Source: Tubiluchus corallicola
Lineage: Eukaryota; Priapulida; Priapulimorpha; Priapulimorphida; Tubiluchidae
Length of the DNA: 64,000 bases
NCBI GenBank assembly: GCA_030141605.1
Contig: JAQGDQ010000064.1
Location: forward strand, 610,116-674,115
Direction: 5' to 3'
Position 1 is the stretch's first letter, and every line of letters begins with the position of its first letter. The position numbers and the translations under genes are program-made. Below are positions 36,801 to 64,000 of the stretch, one piece after another. Below the pieces are notes generated by a model. The model searched no databases. It saw only the letters and a list, made by a program, of their open reading frames with translations, and was not told the origin of the DNA.

Positions 36801-39800
36801 CTGCATGTAAGGTATTTATTCAGGTTTCAGTGATAATTAGATGCAAAGATCTGCTTACGATGACGGACATTTACTACATGGAAAATTTTCACTGGACATC
36901 TATGAAGGATGACTTGGCGTTTTGCCTTACTACTTTCCGTGCTGCTGTATCTTACATAAGAAATACAAAATATCCATGTTCTGACAAACAGGAGGTAGGA
37001 CATACGGTTGCAAAACAATTTTAAATGTTGGGTAGGTAATTAAAGAGGTGCCCCCCCCCCACTTGGCACTTTGTTGCAGTGCACTATGAAAACATTGACT
37101 GTTAGAACTGCAGAAAGCCAATACACCTGACAATTTAATTTTTCCATGGTGGTCTGCTCTGGGCAGTGCTTTGGTTCAGCGCACTGAAAAGTCTGATTTT
37201 ATCGGATCAGTAGACAGGCAAAATACCTGACACAATTTAATTTTCCATGGATAGGCGGTGGTCCGCCCTGAGCTGTACTTTGATTCAGTGCACTGAAAAC
37301 GTTGATTCTATCGGATTAGTAGAAAGGTAAAACAACTGACAATTTAATTTTCTATGAAAATGCTGCATACGGTGTTAATTCCTTTGTAATATTTACATAG
37401 TTTTCCTTACTTTCAAAGTTCCTGTGCAGTACATGTTTTGAGTTAAAGTTCTGTGAAATATATTTATAATCACTCTTTCCTGTGTTAACATTTGAAAAAG
37501 TGCTCTCTGAGCATCACAATTTTTGAAGCATGCAACGAAAAATTAATTCGTTCACGAAAAAAAATTTTCAGTAGTACTTTATTTTACAAATCCAAAACAT
37601 TCCTACTCAAGGATGTTGGTACTTTGTTATTTCTTGTTAAGGGGAGGGTGGAGAAGAAGACAAAACTCAAATGCCACTCAGGTTCCACAAGTTCTAGTTA
37701 CACCAATGTTTGCATATTGACAAAAGTGAACCATTTACATGCCGTACTATGACAAATTTTGATATTTTGCTTTTAATAATCACTAGCTTTAGCTATCTAA
37801 TCACATTTCAATTTTTTATGCTACTAAATGTTAAAAAACTATGTAATTGACTTAGTTATACAATACTTTACTGATGCTGGTTCACTCACAATTAATTAAA
37901 TTTTGCTACCAAGCATGAAAGACAGGAAATGTGAAAAGGTTGGGATACAGCCTGGATTTAATAGTTTGCATCATTATTGATAATAATCTTGACATTAAGA
38001 TCATAATAATTAAACATTACTGAATTGTTCAGAATGGCTGCCATGTCTTTTTGTTTAATTTATAATATTTTTTTGCTTAGCTTGGACTTTATAGTCTTAC
38101 TTCAGAAATGAAAGATTTACGTTTTGATGAGGAAAATTTGGCAAAAATACCGACTGATTATAACGAGCCTGTTTCTTCTTCTTTGCCTGTTGCTTATTGT
38201 AGTCTAGTTACATCTAGTTCTGCGGCCAAAGATGTGAAACAAAAATTAAAAGAACGATCTCAGGCAACTGTAGGTATGTAAAGTTTGTGATATGTTTGTG
38301 CATGTTTGTGCTTACATTAAAATCTTATAATTGACTGTTTTTTAGTTTTAGAAAATTGTCTATAATTAAAATAAAAATATAACGCAGGATTGATATCTGA
38401 TATAAGGATATGTTACGTAGGCCATGGCAACTGGAGTACCGTCAGCGCGGCATATGTTGATAGAAGTTTCACACATTTAGAAATTAAAAAGAATGGAATG
38501 GAGATTTATTTATCTGACATCAGATATTATCAAGATTTCCCATTCCTGACATCAAAATTTTTACGATGCATCAAGTTGACTTGCATATTAAAATAAAATT
38601 ATGCATCAGGGCATAATACATTTTAGCAGCATTGTAGGCCCCTGGGCAAAGCAGTGCACTGGGGTCCCTACCTACAAAACCACTTACTGTAATAAAAATG
38701 TAAATCGTCGATAAAATAAAATATATACTTATTGTGTTGCTACTTCCAGTGTTTAAACATTAAAAAACACCCTTTACATCAAAGATTAATCGACGCAACT
38801 GTTTGAACAATAAAATATGAACCTTGAAAAACATAAAAATTTCAACATAAATGATACTCAATTGGTAAACCATACAGACGGAGATGGCGCAGTATGAAAT
38901 TATTATGAATTATCTATTATTAATCAAATGTTCAACACAAACATTTGCAATAATTACTTTATAATTTGCTTGAAGTCAATTGTCTTCAGCATGTGATTTT
39001 CCGTAATATATTATACTATTTATTTATTGACAGCAAGTCACCACAACAGACAGAGATTAGCTGGGCCCCAATGCTCGTGGGCCCCTTGGGCTAACTGCCC
39101 AGCGTTAAGCTGGCCCTGTTATGCAGAGATCTATTCTATAAAAAAGTACTGTATTATGAAATGACAAATCACTAGAGTGAAATAAACTAGAAGCCCTATT
39201 AATTCCTTTAGTCATTTTTTCTTGCAGCAGCAAAGATGTAAAATTTAAACAGTGCAACAGTTAGCAATCTTAACTAATTTTTTACGTGTAGGATCTAACT
39301 GCAGCAAAACAGAATCTGTTTCTCTAGTAACACCGGAAATTATTCCATTACCTGGTGAAGAATCACAGCAAAATAATTTGGGGTCAGTACTTAAAAATTT
39401 TTATGTGAAACAGAAACAAGTGTTAGGCAAAAAACAATTTATATAATTGAGCAAATATTTGGCATTTTTGTGATTTAAGCTTGCATCTGTTCATCAAAAT
39501 ATTTGCTTAAACTGGTTTTTATTTTAGCTGTGAATATGATAAAGTGAGTGATAATTCTGCTTCTTCAAAGTTATCTCAGAAAGTTTTGATTTTCAAATGT
39601 ATTACTTTTCAGTTCATGTATAATCCTATGCTGATGAACCCAAGAAGACATTACAGGTTATTTAAAATGTAGAGATTTAAATATTAGTAAACTGCAGTTA
39701 TGTGTATTTATCAGTATTGTTGTTCTTTGCTATGTTTTTAGTGAAATTGTTTTTTGGTTGTTGTTTTTAGGGATTTTTTGAAGGTGTTACAAGAAAATGG

Positions 39801-39831
39801 CCTTGGCTGGTCTTATGGAAGCCAGTTGTAG
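24819..39831 (+). CDS. VARP-like VPS9-domain protein without ankyrin repeats
   Basis: Fourteen coding exons: 24819-24881, 27217-27322, 27803-27839, 30430-30619, 31038-31111, 31875-32031, 32650-32720, 35108-35267, 35749-35928, 36824-36994, 38081-38273, 39292-39382, 39528-39656, 39771-39831 (TAG). Phases all join and the sum is 1683 nt, 560 aa. An in-frame TGA at 24807-24809 precedes the ATG. The N-terminal half (FYELYKKAQDNCYLICIPC; DGFICSVHGF; VSIDKTG) resembles the N-terminal domain of VARP/ANKRD27. Residues about 250-405 carry a helical bundle (TYVMYHTHSKIYPVIARW) and a VPS9 domain: ASDDVLPLL (337-346) and DDLAFCLTTFRAAVSYI (375-391). VPS9 domains are GEFs for Rab5-group GTPases; VARP acts on Rab21. 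The tyrosine found in this last motif in VARP and Rabex-5 is Phe379 here. After the VPS9 domain come about 170 low-complexity residues and a stop, with no ankyrin repeats and no CHPLC zinc motifs. Exon 13 could be split by a 69-bp in-frame stretch (39544-39612) with GTGAGT...TTTCAG ends, so its use is unsure. Possible poly(A) signal AATAAA at 40508. Confidence 0.8.
24985..25140 (+). repeat. LINE-like 3' tail in intron 1 of the VPS9 gene
   Basis: A short frame (VDLYCLSPSYFHCDN, stop) is followed by ATTAAATAC, GAAATAAATAC and then TTGAATT/TTTGAATT repeats. This looks like the 3' end of a CR1-like LINE. It may be the displaced tail of the RT fragment that stops near 24650. No clear border was found. 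Confidence 0.3.
26454..26970. mobile_element. hAT-like MITE (family A, copy 1) with 8-bp target duplication
   Basis: Element 26462-26962 (501 bp) starts TAGTGATGGATGATT and ends AATCGCCCATCACTA, imperfect inverted ends. Flanking octamers are GTGTAATG (26454-26461) and GTTTAATG (26963-26970), 7 of 8 identical, the size made by hAT transposases. The right subterminal part is full of ATTAATCGATTA-type words. It shares long blocks with the element at 62329-62723 (AATATAATCTTGTTCTTGTAAT-type start; CTGTC(T/A)GYCATTTTC). There is no ORF. It lies in intron 1 of the VPS9 gene. Confidence 0.8.
27862..28107. repeat. 176-bp tandem duplication, second copy split by a LINE
   Basis: Copy 1 is 27862-28037. 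Copy 2 begins at 28038 (ATACGGAATTCTAAAGATGC in both), stops at 28107 (70 bp), and resumes after the LINE at 29663-29768 (106 bp); 70+106 = 176. The copies differ by one visible base (GTATTGACAC versus GCATTGACAC). The duplication therefore happened before the LINE landed, and both events are recent. Confidence 0.85.
28108..29662 (+). mobile_element. 5'-truncated CR1/L2-like LINE in intron 3 of the VPS9 gene
   Basis: The copy begins inside the RT (LSKHQFGFRKHHSTIDAL from about 28126). RT blocks: FLDLSKAFDSINHELL (about 28240), GIPQGTLLGPLLFCLYINNI, catalytic HADDTTIYIA (about 28510) with His before ADD, MNNDKTEFMIL and KFLGIQVDNNL. The frame is open to about 29160, shifts once, and continues to LLWNSLPLQVKQ and TAA at 29422-29424. 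The 3' UTR ends in a TA dinucleotide run (about 29638-29660). The target duplication is TATATTA (28101-28107 and 29656-29662), partly merged with the TA tail. With one frameshift and a near-perfect split repeat around it, this is a recent insertion. Confidence 0.85.
29638..29660. repeat. (TA)n tract, tail of the LINE
   Basis: About eleven TA units at the 3' end of the LINE copy. Part of it belongs to the duplicated target TATATTA. TA tails of this kind grow by slippage during target-primed reverse transcription. Confidence 0.8.
30782..30971. mobile_element. MITE with inverted ends and telomere-like core
   Basis: About 190 bp in intron 4 of the VPS9 gene. The left arm runs GTAACATG...TTTACAATTCCCCACACAA (30782-30820), the right arm is its imperfect complement TTGTGTGTCGGGAATTGTAAA...CATGTTAC (about 30937-30971), together about 37 bp of inverted repeat. 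Between them lie degenerate C-rich repeats: ACCCTAACCCTATGCTAACC, then CTAAACCTGACC, CCCTTACCCTAACC and GCTAACCCTAAACCTAA. The CCCTAA words match the metazoan telomere repeat complement. No target duplication was found. Confidence 0.7.
32889..34421. mobile_element. 1.5-kb element with ~40-bp inverted ends in intron 7 of the VPS9 gene
   Basis: Left end 32889-32930 and the complement of 34378-34421 align over about 41 positions with roughly three quarters identity by eye. The best block is TTCGTTGCGCGAGACGAAT against TTCGTTATGCGAGACAAAT. The interior has no transposase I can recognise, so this would be a nonautonomous or decayed DNA transposon. No target duplication was resolved. It contains an exon-like stretch at 33763-33837 that I do not call coding. 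Confidence 0.45.
37061..37360. repeat. Three imperfect ~105-bp tandem repeats in intron 10 of the VPS9 gene
   Basis: Units are marked by GCACTATGAAAAC (37081), GCACTGAAAAG (37181) and GCACTGAAAAC (37290), each followed by TTGAC/CTGAT, an AGT-AGA-AGG segment, then CTGACAATTTAATTTT and TCCATGG. Period 100-109 bp. A C10 run (about 37051-37060) precedes the array. No function is evident. Confidence 0.75.
38599..39126. mobile_element. hAT-like MITE (family B) in intron 11 of the VPS9 gene
   Basis: Element 38607-39118 (512 bp) starts CAGGGCATAAT and ends AGCTGGCCCTG. Flanking octamers are TTATGCAT (38599-38606) and TTATGCAG (39119-39126), 7 of 8 identical. The subterminal parts carry inverted GGCCCC/GGGGCCC words (TAGGCCCCTGGGC; GGGCCCCTTGGGC; TGGGGCCC). 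The ends resemble those at 46773 and 56742. There is no ORF. Confidence 0.75.
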
Positions 39832-41832
39832 AAAAACCGCTGCATCATTGTGACTTTACCTGTTTAATAATGGCAAAGATAATTTTGTTGTTGTTTATCT
39901 TGCATTTACGTAGTAGCAACAGATAGTGTTAATTAAATTATTGACATTGTCTTCATAGTCATATCTTTGGAACATTTAAAACATTGTATTATGTTCACAT
40001 TTATTTTTGTTTGAAGCAATTATGAATTATGATAGTAACTTTTACTTTAAAATGCCTGATTGGAGTATAACTCTTCACTTCTTTACTTATTAAATTTTCG
40101 TCTTGCTGTTAAGTACTCTCATCTGTTTTATCAAAATTTTGCAAAGACTATGCTGTCATTTGGATAGTAACAATGTAGAAGGGAAATTAGGGTAATAAAC
40201 GATCTAAATAATCAGTATTGTTAAAAAAATAATAATTGAGGAGCTCTTTATTATTAGTCAGTCAGACATAAGGCTGGCTGAGCTATAATGAGTTGACTGT
40301 TGTAATGATTGATTTGAGTGAGTTGTCAATCTAATTATAAGTGCTAATTAACATTTCGGTTTCATATTACTGTTAATTAATTTTAATTATGTTCTTGTCT
40401 GTTTATTTATTACTGTTTTATAATTTATCTGGTCATAATATAACTATGATTAACATTCACTTTCAAATGAAATATTATCATGTAAAATTTGTGACAAAAG
40501 TTTTGTAAATAAAATTTTGTTCTCTTATTTATAGTTACGGATACATCTGTTTTTGCTTATATAGTTTTGCAAAATTGAGCATTGAAGTAAGTGATAGTAA
40601 AGAAAATTAACACATCTGTTTGCTTATGTTTTTTGCGAATTTGAGCTTGAAGCAGCAGCAGATTTCAAGTTTTAAATTCATAAATTGAAAAGTAAAAGTA
40701 GCTCAAAGGTAAGTGCTAGCTCAGCTTCTATACAGCTTGAAAGCGACCGTATTGCTAGATATGTATGAAAGATTGAGTTTTTCCACAACAGATGGCACTT
40801 TGAAACTAGCTTTTACGTGCTTGTAAGCAGAGGCTTGTGAAACTAAGTCAATGACCCGTCGAATCGCCGCTCACTTGACTGGTACGGTACAAGTACATTG
40901 CAAAAGAGAGTTACACAATTTCCTATGTTTTTGTTCGTCGGACAAGCTCAGTAACTGCAATCACTGCAGTTCTGAGAGTTGTCTTGAGAATTTAATTGTG
41001 GTAGCTCAACAAAACTGGTAACTTCAAGTGCAAATTATAAGTGTACACCAGAATCGAACTGTGAAGTAAATAGCAAAATCAGTGGCATGTGGCATGTATT
41101 TACACCAGACTGTAAGGAAGCTGCTTATTGTTTTTTGTGTAGGACATTCTTTTGTTTCTGTTATCAAGCGTCTATAACTACATTGTAAGTTTACAACGTG
41201 TGTGTTATAAAGTCCACATTGGTATCGTGAAGTAAAAACAGTCGTACTTAATTATATTTAAAACAATCATTGTTTGATTTTGTTGTTTTTTTGTTACAAA
41301 GACTGCAGATTTACTGAAAAACTGTAAAACACGTCGGACATTATGCTACGCAAGCTTTTGATAAAGTAACTTCTGCAAGAATTCTGGAGTGCAAAATGAC
41401 TTCTGTGTACCTGCAGTTTTGTAAACTTTGATTATTGCATTTTTTGTTGAATTTAATAACATTTATATGTCGTGAAGTCTATAAAATTTTATCTACTGTT
41501 GCTGCTTTCGAGAGAAAAGAAACTTGAGTAAGTTCGGGAAAGCGCTAACTTGTTTTACGCACGGCGAGGCATTGCGGGATAGCTTGGTCACGTGACGTTC
41601 ATTGTGTGACTGAGAAGTGAATCAGCTGTGTTGATTGCTGCTAGTGAACTGACTAAGCGTAGGTGATTTTCCTGGATCTTGCGTGCTGTTACGCTTGTTT
41701 TATACAGTCTACCAGGAAAGTGTTTCTCTTCAAACTTGACTCAGTCACTTATAGAAGATGATCATATCTTAGTATCTGTGAATTGAACACGAGGCTGAAA
41801 TGACCTCACCCTTTTTGTGCTTGCTTTAAATT
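39832..41832. other. Intergenic region and NLK promoter / 5' UTR
   Basis: The first 700 bp are AT-rich and should hold the VPS9-gene 3' UTR (AATAAA at 40508-40513). From about 41500 the sequence becomes more balanced and CpG-bearing, with GTCACGTGAC at 41587-41596, consistent with an NLK promoter. No gene was recognised in 40600-41500. Confidence 0.5.
41587..41596. promoter_or_regulatory. CLEAR/E-box palindrome GTCACGTGAC upstream of NLK
   Basis: This is a perfect 10-bp palindrome, the consensus bound by TFEB/MiT and USF-type bHLH-ZIP factors. It overlaps TGACGTTC, close to a CRE half site. It lies 237 bp before the NLK ATG. The location is seen; regulatory use is inferred. Confidence 0.45.
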
Positions 41833-59899
<18,067 letters not shown>

Positions 59900-62320
59900 A
59901 GTGACCAGACTTTAGGAAATTTGCTGCTTATCAATGAACTCTTACACTTCATTGGTGATGAAATTTTGGCAAAGATGTTGCAAGTAGATGATGCAGCTTT
60001 TACAATACTGATGCCAATCCGCACTGATAGAAAATGTAATTTTTTGTAGCTTCTTGTTAAATGCATCGTTGTGAAACTTAACCATATGAGAGAAGTTTAT
60101 TGAAATATTAAACATGTTTGCCTGTGCTGACAGTTACATTCGAAGTTGTGAGCTAGGTGTTTTGGAGTAGCTATGAATGTTTACAATGTAATTATAAATG
60201 ATGAGTGCAATAAGACATTTTTGTTGGCGACAGCTAGTTGGCAAAAGTCACGCAGTCGGTGCTGAGTAACTGCAATCAACCTGTGAAAATAGTGAAGTGG
60301 TACAACATCATACCTATGAAATTCCTTTAGACTTTAGAGCTACTACATGTTGTAATAAAACTGCAGTGCAGAGTGTCAGACTCCTGCTATTTGCGGGCTG
60401 CGTTATAGCGACTGTTGCTTCAAGTGACTGTTCAAAAGTTCACTTAAGTTTCAGCATTGTGATCTTTTGCCTACCAAAAGTGAGAATTGTCCTCGATTGT
60501 GTAAATAAGTCTACTTCTAATTTTTTACTTGTAAATAATGTGAGATGTATCTATGTTTGGTATCGTGATGTTGCTATTATGTTGGATTTTCTATTAAGGA
60601 GAACTTTTACTTGATGAAAAGCTATTTGTATATCTCAGAAACCAGCTTCCGAAGGAAGGAGAATAGAATTAGTGCTGCTCAATTTTGTCCAAAAAGAATT
60701 GGTAAATTATTGCATAAATTTGCATTGATTCCAGTTTACGACTATTTTGCACAATTGCGTGCAGAGAAATAATGCGATTTTTAATTAGGAGAATTGTACA
60801 GGTAATATTTTACTGTGACATTTTTTGAGATTTGATAATTTTTTTACTGAGGAAAAGTGCTCTCATTTTTTGTTTGTAGAGAAATTTCAATAAATATTAA
60901 TTTTAGCTATGTTCAATTTTTTGTGATGAGCTGCTGATAAACAGGTTTTCTCCAATGGTAGCAGTGTTAAATATTTGATATGCTTAAATAATATTTTGCA
61001 GTATTTATTACATGCTTTGTTGTATAGAAAGCACCAAAGTTTTTTATACATAATGACATCTCAGTTCTTATATGTAAAAAGTAAACCTTCTCATTTTAGT
61101 ACAGTTCTTGTGATGCTGTTTTAACTTTTTTATGTAGCAATAAAAATGGGTTTAGGTGGTGGTGGTGGATTTAGATAATAGTTTTTATATAATATTTATA
61201 TTATGATCGTGTTTTTTTACATACCACGGAAGTGCTTTGTGCGTGAATAACTTATAATAAATAATGGATCTAAATTTTGAGGATTTTAAATTCTCATAAG
61301 GTAAGACAAACTGGTAACTTACAACAGTTATTATTATTTAATTTGATTTTTTATCATTTTTGTCAGTTACTCTGCTTTGTGCCTGTTACTTTGACACGTG
61401 TCTGTCTTTTTGAAGACATGTAGTGATGAAACTAATTAGGAAGATATAATGGATGGTTATTTATATTTGCCTTGTTGACAAACTACACTTGCAGCTCATC
61501 TTTTGATAAGCTTGAATCTATGAAATCTAATGAAATACACGTAATAAGGTTTCGTGTGTGATTTGAAAATGGTTGTATGGTTGTAATATTTGACATAATA
61601 TAACCTTTCATCTTAGAAATGACATCTTGATTCTTTAATATCACAACAATTGTTTTACTGTTTTGTGATTTTTTATTTGAATATTATATTTTAAAATCAT
61701 GGACAACTTGAAATAATAACAATAATGATTGTTCGTCTCGCCAGTTATTACTTTTGCATTTAAAATAATGAGAGTGATAATCGTTTTTTTATTCAATACT
61801 TATGCATTTGTAACAAACTGTAAAATTGATCACTGCAACATAATGAAAAAATATAACTGATGTGGATAACAAAATTTACGATGGTTTTTGTTGTCGGTGT
61901 GTGCTTGGTGATACTGTTTAGTTTCCTAACTATAAAGAACTGCTATCAGTCAGCTGTCATTCTGTGTGTTTATTTAAAAGATATTTAAATAAATGCACTG
62001 AATGTCGGTGTGTACTTGAGATGTATTTATTCTGATTTCACGCATCGCATACTTATTAGGAGATATTTTCCTATTGCTAAACAAACAAAATTTTACATGT
62101 ACTGTGTACAATGATGGCAACAAACAAAGTCTGATGTCTCTATTAGCTAGACATTAGATTTTATTAAAAATCGGTACAAATAAAAACAAGTTTGTAATCT
62201 GCATCAAAACAACAAGTTTGTTGTGGAAATTAATGAAGTGAATACACTAGGTTCTACACATAGGTAATAGTAAATTTAATACAATGATGTTTCTCTATTT
62301 GACTAATGTTTCTAAAGGTA
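59900..62320 (+). other. NLK 3' UTR and intergenic region
   Basis: AT-rich, without coding similarity. Candidate poly(A) signals: AATAAA near 60890 and at 61139-61144; TAATAAATAATGG near 61256. NLK 3' UTRs are long in other animals. A GGTGGTGGTGG run lies at about 61154. A chance open frame at 60297-60614 shows no family motif. Confidence 0.45.
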
Positions 62321-62731
62321 GCAATAACTAGTGATGGGCGATTTTGTAATTCGATTATAATCTTGTTCTTGTAATTCGATATCACGATTATTTTTTGCGG
62401 CAATTTTTTTGTGTTATCGTTGTATCTTTTAAACATTGCAGCACTGAAATATAGCCTATAAACTTCATGGGTTCGTCGCTGTCTGCCATTTTCGTACTCA
62501 AACTATTTTTATAGACACCACACATATATTAACTCTACTACTTCATAGGAAAACGTTGAACACTCTTGTAGTCTTAAAATAATTATTTTTGTTTCTTAAA
62601 GAAGCTTTCACCCTAGCGGGCTCCATCAGTTGCATAGACTGTGCTGGTAACCTGTTGAGTCGCCGATTATATCGTATTATACATGTTTGTAATCTCGATT
62701 AATCTATTAATTGTCCATCACTAGTAATAAC
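62321..62731. mobile_element. hAT-like MITE (family A, copy 2) with 8-bp target duplication
   Basis: Element 62329-62723 (395 bp) starts TAGTGATGGGCGATT and ends AATTGTCCATCACTA. Flanks GCAATAAC (62321-62328) and GTAATAAC (62724-62731) match at 7 of 8. It is homologous over most of its length to 26462-26962, which is about 100 bp longer. No ORF. Confidence 0.8.
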
Positions 62732-62768
62732 TATTAAAAACGTGGTTGACTCATAGAAATGCTTGAAA

Positions 62769-63887
62769 CTACACGTCCTGTCTAAGTACAGCAATTTCTG
62801 AAAACTTTTCTTCTAGACCTTCTGGAAGTATCTGGTCGCCGCATGTGAACCGATTTGCATAGTCTGAAATACAAAAAAATAAATAGATCAATTTCCCAAA
62901 ATGGAAAGACCAAAGAGACCTCACAGAGCCCGAGAGTCGGTGTTTTGTGATCTGCCTGCTTTTCATGCTTTGACATTTCTCCCATTACTGACACCAGAAG
63001 TAAAATGAAATTGGTTAAGTCTAATTAAATAAAGCTAAAAGACCCCTAAAAGAAGCATGTGGTTCGTGTACAATTCAGCCTGAGACAAAAATTGTAACAA
63101 ACTGTAACGAAGTTATCAGCATTTATAGTCTACATGTAGTAGTCATCCACGCGTTAGACATTAAAACTAGGAAATGGGAGAGAACTGAATTAAAGCTTAG
63201 ATCAGGCAATAATGCTTGTCAAAGTTGGAGTCAATTAAGAAAAAATCTGCCATAAGGCAGGCAGTATAATCTGTCTGCATAAAACTTAAATTTCTTGATT
63301 GGTTGGACATGGTTAGGGATTTAGTGACGTCGATAGGTGAATTACTATTCTTAAGAACCTGTAATGTAAGCAGGGTTGGACTTCGGATGTCATGCCTTTT
63401 AGCGTAAGCTAGTAATCTATAAAGATTAAACCGCAGAAACTGCAGCAACGTTCATAAAATAGAAAAATACAGTGTGGTCCAAAAGAAAGAATGTAGTAGA
63501 AATGTAACAAATATGACAAACGAACACAAATTTGAAATTCGTAAGAATATAAAAAATGTGATTATTCTGTTATTATTTTACATTTTTTCACCTTTCGTAC
63601 CATTTAACTTGGTATAATCACGCGTATTGGATTTTGTATGATGTACTCATACTGGTATGCTTATAGCGCGTGTTTGTACACGGTTTATTATCTTGGAACA
63701 ACACCCTGTACTCACAACATTAGTTTAACAACCTTAAATTAAAACTTCTGGGAAATTGGATTTTATGTTAATCAAAACTCACAGCTTTCAGGGTTCCATC
63801 AGCTTGAATTTCCCGAGTGACCGTTTCTGTACCTCTTTCGTCTGAAGCCTTGTGAACCAGCTTTTTTCCGTCTCTTGTAACAATATT
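62769..63887 (-). CDS. Unidentified gene, two likely C-terminal exons (partial)
   Basis: Minus strand. Exon 63887-63783 has a clean acceptor and a GTGAGT donor and is open in only one frame (NIVTRDGKKLVHKASDERG..., 35 codons, hydrophilic, ends phase 0). A last exon 62863-62769 (acceptor TTTCAG, stop TAG) reads DYANRFTCGDQILPEGLEEK...LRQDV in one frame, which needs one base from the previous exon. The phases therefore do not join directly: either one more exon lies between, or the last exon is read in phase 0 and stops after 16 codons (TMQIGSHAATRYFQKV). I do not recognise the family. The 5' part lies beyond the right edge. The gene is convergent with NLK. Confidence 0.45.
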
Positions 63888-63944
63888 CTGTAAATGTGCG
63901 ATCAAAATTATAGTCCCTCAGTCTTTATTCGAAGGTCTAGTTTA

Positions 63945-64000
63945 GATGCGAGGTGGATAGCCTAGTGGTCACAGCTTGCGATTTGTAGTAGCTATACTTA
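63945..64000 (+). repeat. Head of a tRNA-derived SINE, cut by the window edge
   Basis: GAGGTGGATAGCCTAGTGGTC followed by ACAGCTTGCGATTTG matches the tRNA 5' half, with box A TAGCCTAGTGG. The box B side would be outside the window, so it could in principle be a tRNA gene, but the run from GAGGTGGAT to CTAGTGGTCACAGC is typical of SINE heads. Confidence 0.5.

Noticed and set aside
39544-39612. A 69-bp intron within exon 13 of the VPS9 gene
   Set aside because: It has GTGAGT and TTTCAG ends but is in frame, stop-free and far smaller than any other intron here. I kept it as coding, while noting the alternative.
60297-60614. Plus-strand open frame after the NLK stop
   Set aside because: It has Cys-rich, unpatterned composition in a 3' UTR-like region, with no family similarity.

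Overview
This window comes from an intron-rich, AT-rich invertebrate animal genome. Introns have GT/AG borders, the proteins are clearly metazoan (Nemo-like kinase, a VARP-type VPS9 protein, ESS2, the U5 40K protein) and CR1/L2-type LINEs plus short hAT-like elements are common. I cannot name the species. Most of what follows is exon reconstruction done by eye: exon borders were placed where splice sites, reading phase and family similarity agree. All gene identities are from recognition, not from a database search.

Layout. (1) 1-4771, plus strand: the last exons of TMEM199/Vma12-like, a V-ATPase assembly factor. (2) 10570-5166, minus strand: complete ESS2 (DGCR14/ES2), 511 aa, six coding exons, tail to tail with TMEM199. 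(3) About 11130-18660: a transposon block, with a degraded minus-strand LINE reverse transcriptase, a nearly full CR1/L2-type LINE on the plus strand (FP-like ORF1, PHD finger, endonuclease, RT) and degenerate hAT-like ends wrapped around a minus-strand LINE tail. (4) 21744-19171, minus strand: complete SNRNP40 (U5 snRNP 40 kDa WD40 protein), 351 aa. (5) 21745-24818: a foldback repeat and a dead CR1-like RT lie between two divergent genes. (6) 24819-39831, plus strand: a 560-aa VPS9-domain protein whose whole length resembles the N-terminal part of VARP/ANKRD27 but which stops before any ankyrin repeats. Its introns hold a LINE, two hAT-like MITEs, a MITE with a telomere-like core and a 1.5-kb inverted-repeat element. 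(7) 41833-59899, plus strand: complete Nemo-like kinase (NLK), 433 aa, ten coding exons, with a CLEAR/E-box palindrome upstream. (8) 63887-62769, minus strand: two likely exons of an unidentified gene running off the right edge, which also carries the head of a tRNA-like SINE.

The genes do not form an operon or pathway. ESS2 and SNRNP40 are both spliceosome-associated and both show a splice-acceptor-like site 14-20 nt before the start codon, which could mean a 5' UTR intron or spliced-leader trans-splicing. TMEM199 (V-ATPase assembly) and the VARP-like protein (endosomal Rab control) both concern endolysosomes, but nothing in the sequence links them. No CRISPR array, rRNA gene or intact tRNA gene was seen.
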